Assembly (NCBI GenBank): GCA_021107685.1
Contig: JAIOSH010000139.1
Coordinates: 1-7,745 of the forward strand
Length of the DNA stretch: 7,745 nt
Source of the DNA: Bacteroidales bacterium
GTDB lineage: Bacteria > Bacteroidota > Bacteroidia > Bacteroidales > SMBSF39
Reading direction: 5' to 3'
Below are positions 5,449 to 7,745 of the stretch, one piece after another. Numbering within the stretch: the stretch's first letter is position 1; each line of letters starts with the position of its first letter. The notes beneath the pieces are model-generated. The model saw nothing but the letters and a program-made list of their open reading frames with translations, did not search any database and was not told the origin of the DNA. The translations under genes and the position numbers were made by a program.

Positions 5449-7026
5449 ATGAAAAAACAAATGTCTTTATTATTTACAATTATTTTTTTTATTTGCATTG
5501 CTGCAAACATCAATGCCCAGAAAAAGGAAACAAGGAATTATGAAAATTTACAAAAATTCAAAACCCATGATATTCAAATAAAAAAGTCGGAAATACTTCC
5601 TTTAAAAACTTTAGGTGAAATTAAACATAAAAGCTCAGATGTCAATTGGAGCATCACTTTTAAAAGTGAAATAAAAAAACATGAATTATTTGAAGAAACG
5701 ATGAAAATCAAGGAAGAAAAAACAAAATTAAAACAAAAAGATAATATTGAACCTTACAATTCACAGTCAAATAAATCACCTATGGATTTACCGGTTATCG
5801 GCAGAAATTTTCCCGGAAATATTTTTCATGGATATTTACCTCCTGATAATAGTATGGCAATTTCAAAATCAGGCTATATTATATCTGTAATAAATTCTTC
5901 AATTTTTTATTATGATATGAATGGAAATGTTCTTTATGGCGATTTATTCTCAAATTTCTTTGATGGATTAGGACTTTATGCAACTATATATGATCCAAGA
6001 GTAATATATGACCCGGTTAATGACAGGTTTATTCTTGTTGTTCTACATGGAACATCTTCCGAAAGTTCTAAAGTATTATTTGCTTTTTCGCAAAGTGAAA
6101 ATCCAAATGACGGATGGTGGGTTTACGATATTACTGGAAATCCTTTTAGCGATGGAAGCTGGTTTGATTATCCTAATATCGGCATATCTAATGAAGATCT
6201 TTTTATTACAGGAAATCTCTTTTTTGATAATATGAGCTTTAATCAATCAATTATTTTTCAAATTTCAAAAGATGAAGGATATAACGGAGGTGAGTTAAGC
6301 TTAATTTACTGGACAGGTTTTGGAAATGATCCTTATGACGCATTTACAATCGTTCCGGTTAATTATAATCCCCATGGAGGTTTTTATAATGGAATATATC
6401 TTGTAAGTAACAACCCAAGTGGAAGTAATAAAATAAGGTTATATGATATTACAGATAATATATCAGGAGATCCTGTATGCAATTTATACGCTTTGGATAT
6501 TGATCAATATTCTTTAGGTGGTAATGCTTATCAGCAGAATACAAATATTCTTTTAAATACCGGTGATAATAGAATTCAAAATGGATTTTATATGGGTGAT
6601 GAAATTCATTTTGTTTTTCATTCCGAATCCTTTAATGGTTACAATGGAATAAATTACAACAGGATTGATTTAAATAATAGTAACATTAGTAGTACAATGT
6701 TTGGTTTTGACGGTGTTGATTTTTGTTATCCTTTTGTATGCTCTTTTAGCAATTCTGCTGATGACCATAAAGTGCTTATTGCATACTGTTATACTTCTCC
6801 AATCAATTATCCCGGTGTACTTGTTTCAGGTGTTGACAATCAAATGAACTGGACAGATGCTGCAATTGTTGCTCAAGGTCAAAACTATGTTGAAGTTGGT
6901 GAGACACAAGGTGTAACAAGATGGGGTGATTATGCCTGTATTGTCAGAAAATATGATGAACAAAATCCAAAAGCCTGGTTATCCGGAGGATTTGGAAATA
7001 CGCAGGAAATCCAATCACAATTATAA
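5449..7026 (+). CDS. Secreted beta-rich protein of unknown function, cut off before its T9SS tail
   Basis: The 525-residue product has a Sec signal peptide: MKK, a hydrophobic core at about 6-19, and a likely cleavage after A23 (NINA/QKK). The cysteine C16 is not in a lipobox. Residues 25-110 are a charged Lys/Glu-rich segment. The rest is rich in aromatic, Gly, Asn and Asp residues. It has repeated strand-like blocks such as YLPPDNSMAISKSGYIISV, DPRVIYDPVNDRFILVV and WFDYPNIGISNEDLFITGN, resembling large uncharacterised bacterial secreted proteins that may form beta-propellers. No catalytic motif is recognised. The frame stops at TAA (7024-7026) just after GGFGNTQEIQSQL, yet the same frame continues with YCLDTWIAEV and a sorting tail to 7356. 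The gene is therefore probably nonsense-mutated, or the assembly carries an error. As read, the product would reach the periplasm but lack the T9SS export signal. Confidence 0.8.
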   Translation: MKKQMSLLFTIIFFICIAANINAQKKETRNYENLQKFKTHDIQIKKSEILPLKTLGEIKHKSSDVNWSITFKSEIKKHELFEETMKIKEEKTKLKQKDNIEPYNSQSNKSPMDLPVIGRNFPGNIFHGYLPPDNSMAISKSGYIISVINSSIFYYDMNGNVLYGDLFSNFFDGLGLYATIYDPRVIYDPVNDRFILVVLHGTSSESSKVLFAFSQSENPNDGWWVYDITGNPFSDGSWFDYPNIGISNEDLFITGNLFFDNMSFNQSIIFQISKDEGYNGGELSLIYWTGFGNDPYDAFTIVPVNYNPHGGFYNGIYLVSNNPSGSNKIRLYDITDNISGDPVCNLYALDIDQYSLGGNAYQQNTNILLNTGDNRIQNGFYMGDEIHFVFHSESFNGYNGINYNRIDLNNSNISSTMFGFDGVDFCYPFVCSFSNSADDHKVLIAYCYTSPINYPGVLVSGVDNQMNWTDAAIVAQGQNYVEVGETQGVTRWGDYACIVRKYDEQNPKAWLSGGFGNTQEIQSQL

Positions 7027-7356
7027 TATTGCCTTGACACATGGATTGCTGAAGTAACAGGGATTGAACCGGGAATAAATGAAATATCCGATATTTCATC
7101 ACAAATAAAAGTCTATCCTAATCCTGTTACCGATTTATTTTCAATTGATTTTAATCTAAATAAAAGAAAAAAAATTGAAATATATATCATAGACATTAAT
7201 GGCAAACTTGTTAGATTGCTTTATAAAGATACTGCGAATAAAGGAAAAAGCACAATTACCTTTAATAAAGAGGCATTAAATCCAGGCACATATTTTATTA
7301 TAATAAAAACAAATCAAAAAAATATCAGCAATGAAAAGATCATTATTTCACATTAG
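7027..7356 (+). pseudogene. Orphaned T9SS C-terminal sorting domain, in frame with the upstream gene
   Basis: Directly after the TAA, the same frame runs 109 sense codons to TAG at 7354-7356. It begins YCLDTWIAEVTG, which looks like the last strand of the upstream core domain. A linker follows, then KVYPNPVTDLFSIDFN (VYPNP at 7111-7125), INGKLVRLL, and LNPGTYFIIIKT with a basic, hydrophobic end (NEKIIISH). This is the pattern of the roughly 80-residue type A sorting domain of T9SS cargo, which directs outer-membrane export and surface attachment. No in-frame ATG or credible ribosome site precedes it, so it is unlikely to be translated alone. With the upstream part the undamaged protein would have about 635 residues. 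Confidence 0.8.
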
Positions 7357-7663
7357 TATTTTAATAAGTATTGTTTCCTTTATAGTTATATCATGTAACA
7401 GTCAAAATATTGATAAAAAGGATAAGAGTGATGAGCAATTGGTAACAGATACTGTAAAAGTTAAACCGGAAGTTCAGGCAACAAAATCAGATACTGATGC
7501 TGTTAAAAGCGAAGTGCAAACTATTGAAGGTAAATCACTTAATCCACAAGAATCAAAGCAAGCAGAACCAATTGATACGGTTGTTGTTATAAAACAAGCC
7601 GGTCAAAATCAACATAAGTTAGATAGTATTAAAAAAGCTAAAACAAAAGGGAAGAAAAGGTAA
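7331..7663 (+). CDS. Small Lys-rich lipoprotein of unknown function
   Basis: This 110-residue protein has a lipoprotein signal: MKR, a hydrophobic core at about 5-20, and a lipobox-like VISC at 19-22. C22 would be lipidated after cleavage, anchoring the protein in an envelope membrane. The remaining 88 residues are polar and low-complexity with no known domain. There is a short internal repeat (VKPEVQAT at 44-51 and VKSEVQTI at 58-65), a predicted disordered middle, and a strongly basic end (IKKAKTKGKKR). The ATG lies inside the sorting-tail frame of the preceding gene, overlapping it by 26 bp in another frame. This suggests co-transcription and possibly translational coupling before the upstream stop arose. 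No own promoter or Shine-Dalgarno sequence was found. The signal peptide makes it a likely real gene; function is unknown. Confidence 0.7.
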   Translation: MKRSLFHISILISIVSFIVISCNSQNIDKKDKSDEQLVTDTVKVKPEVQATKSDTDAVKSEVQTIEGKSLNPQESKQAEPIDTVVVIKQAGQNQHKLDSIKKAKTKGKKR

Positions 7664-7686
7664 AATCAGTTTTAAATTAGGAAATA

Positions 7687-7717
7687 GGGAAAATAAGGGA
7701 AATAAGGGAAAATTGGG
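7687..7717 (+). repeat. Four G-tracts matching the G-quadruplex pattern, in an imperfect AAATAAGGG repeat
   Basis: GGG occurs at 7687-7689, 7697-7699, 7706-7708 and 7715-7717, with loops of 7, 6 and 6 nt, which fits G3-N1-7 repeated four times. The units resemble an imperfect 9-10 bp tandem repeat, AAATAAGGG(A). It lies 24 bp after the lipoprotein stop, on the sense strand. Long A/T loops would make any quadruplex only moderately stable. Confidence 0.55.
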
Positions 7718-7730
7718 ACTGTTTTACTAC

Positions 7731-7743
7731 AAGACTTTGTCTT
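7731..7743 (+). terminator. Short hairpin at the right edge, possible terminator
   Basis: AAGAC (7731-7735) pairs with GTCTT (7739-7743) across a 3-nt TTT loop. The window ends at 7745, so any following T-run is out of view. With only a 5-bp stem this is weak support. Confidence 0.2.
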
Positions 7744-7745
7744 TA

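Noticed and set aside
6008..6235. Open frame of 75 codons on the plus strand
   Set aside because: It is an out-of-frame shadow inside the secreted-protein gene, whose signal peptide and continuous frame are clear.
7024..7026. TAA recoded as an amino acid (alternative genetic code)
   Set aside because: Most complete genes here end in TAA at the expected family length (deacetylase, korA, korB, korC, aminotransferase), so TAA works as a normal stop in this genome.
7664..7745. CRISPR array or insertion-sequence end in the G-tract repeat region
   Set aside because: The repeat unit is only about 9-10 bp, imperfect and without spacers. No transposase frame or terminal inverted repeat is present.

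Overview
The window looks like a chromosomal segment of a low-GC, probably anaerobic member of the Bacteroidota. Four things point there: start-proximal matches to the Bacteroidota -7 promoter element TAnnTTTG, A-rich leaders that mostly lack Shine-Dalgarno sequences, a type IX secretion (T9SS) C-terminal sorting tail, and a ferredoxin-linked 2-oxoacid oxidoreductase operon. Genus or species cannot be assigned from the sequence alone.

Layout. Positions 1-189 (minus strand) hold the start of an MFS transporter that runs off the left edge. A divergent promoter region (190-376) separates it from a NodB-type polysaccharide deacetylase (377-1021, plus strand). A compact operon at 1147-5090 encodes a four-subunit 2-oxoacid:ferredoxin oxidoreductase in the order delta, alpha, beta, gamma (korD, korA/vorB, korB, korC), followed after 20 bp by a class I/II PLP aminotransferase. 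A 358-bp gap (5091-5448) carries two inverted repeats and a good promoter. It is followed by a secreted beta-rich protein (5449-7026), whose reading frame is cut by a TAA; the same frame then continues to 7356 and encodes a T9SS sorting tail. A small lipoprotein gene (7331-7663) begins inside that tail. The last 82 bp contain a G-tract repeat.

How the genes work together. The aminotransferase and the oxidoreductase form a plausible metabolic unit. The first interconverts an amino acid and its 2-oxoacid. The second decarboxylates the 2-oxoacid to acyl-CoA and reduces ferredoxin, or runs in reverse as a reductive carboxylase. The substrate (2-oxoglutarate, branched-chain or aromatic 2-oxoacid) cannot be settled from the sequence. 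The secreted protein and lipoprotein belong to the cell envelope and have no evident link to the operon.

Most of the window is ordinary. The observation most worth checking is the in-frame stop that separates the T9SS cargo from its sorting signal. I found no convincing evidence of a novel multi-gene system, RNA gene, CRISPR array or insertion sequence.
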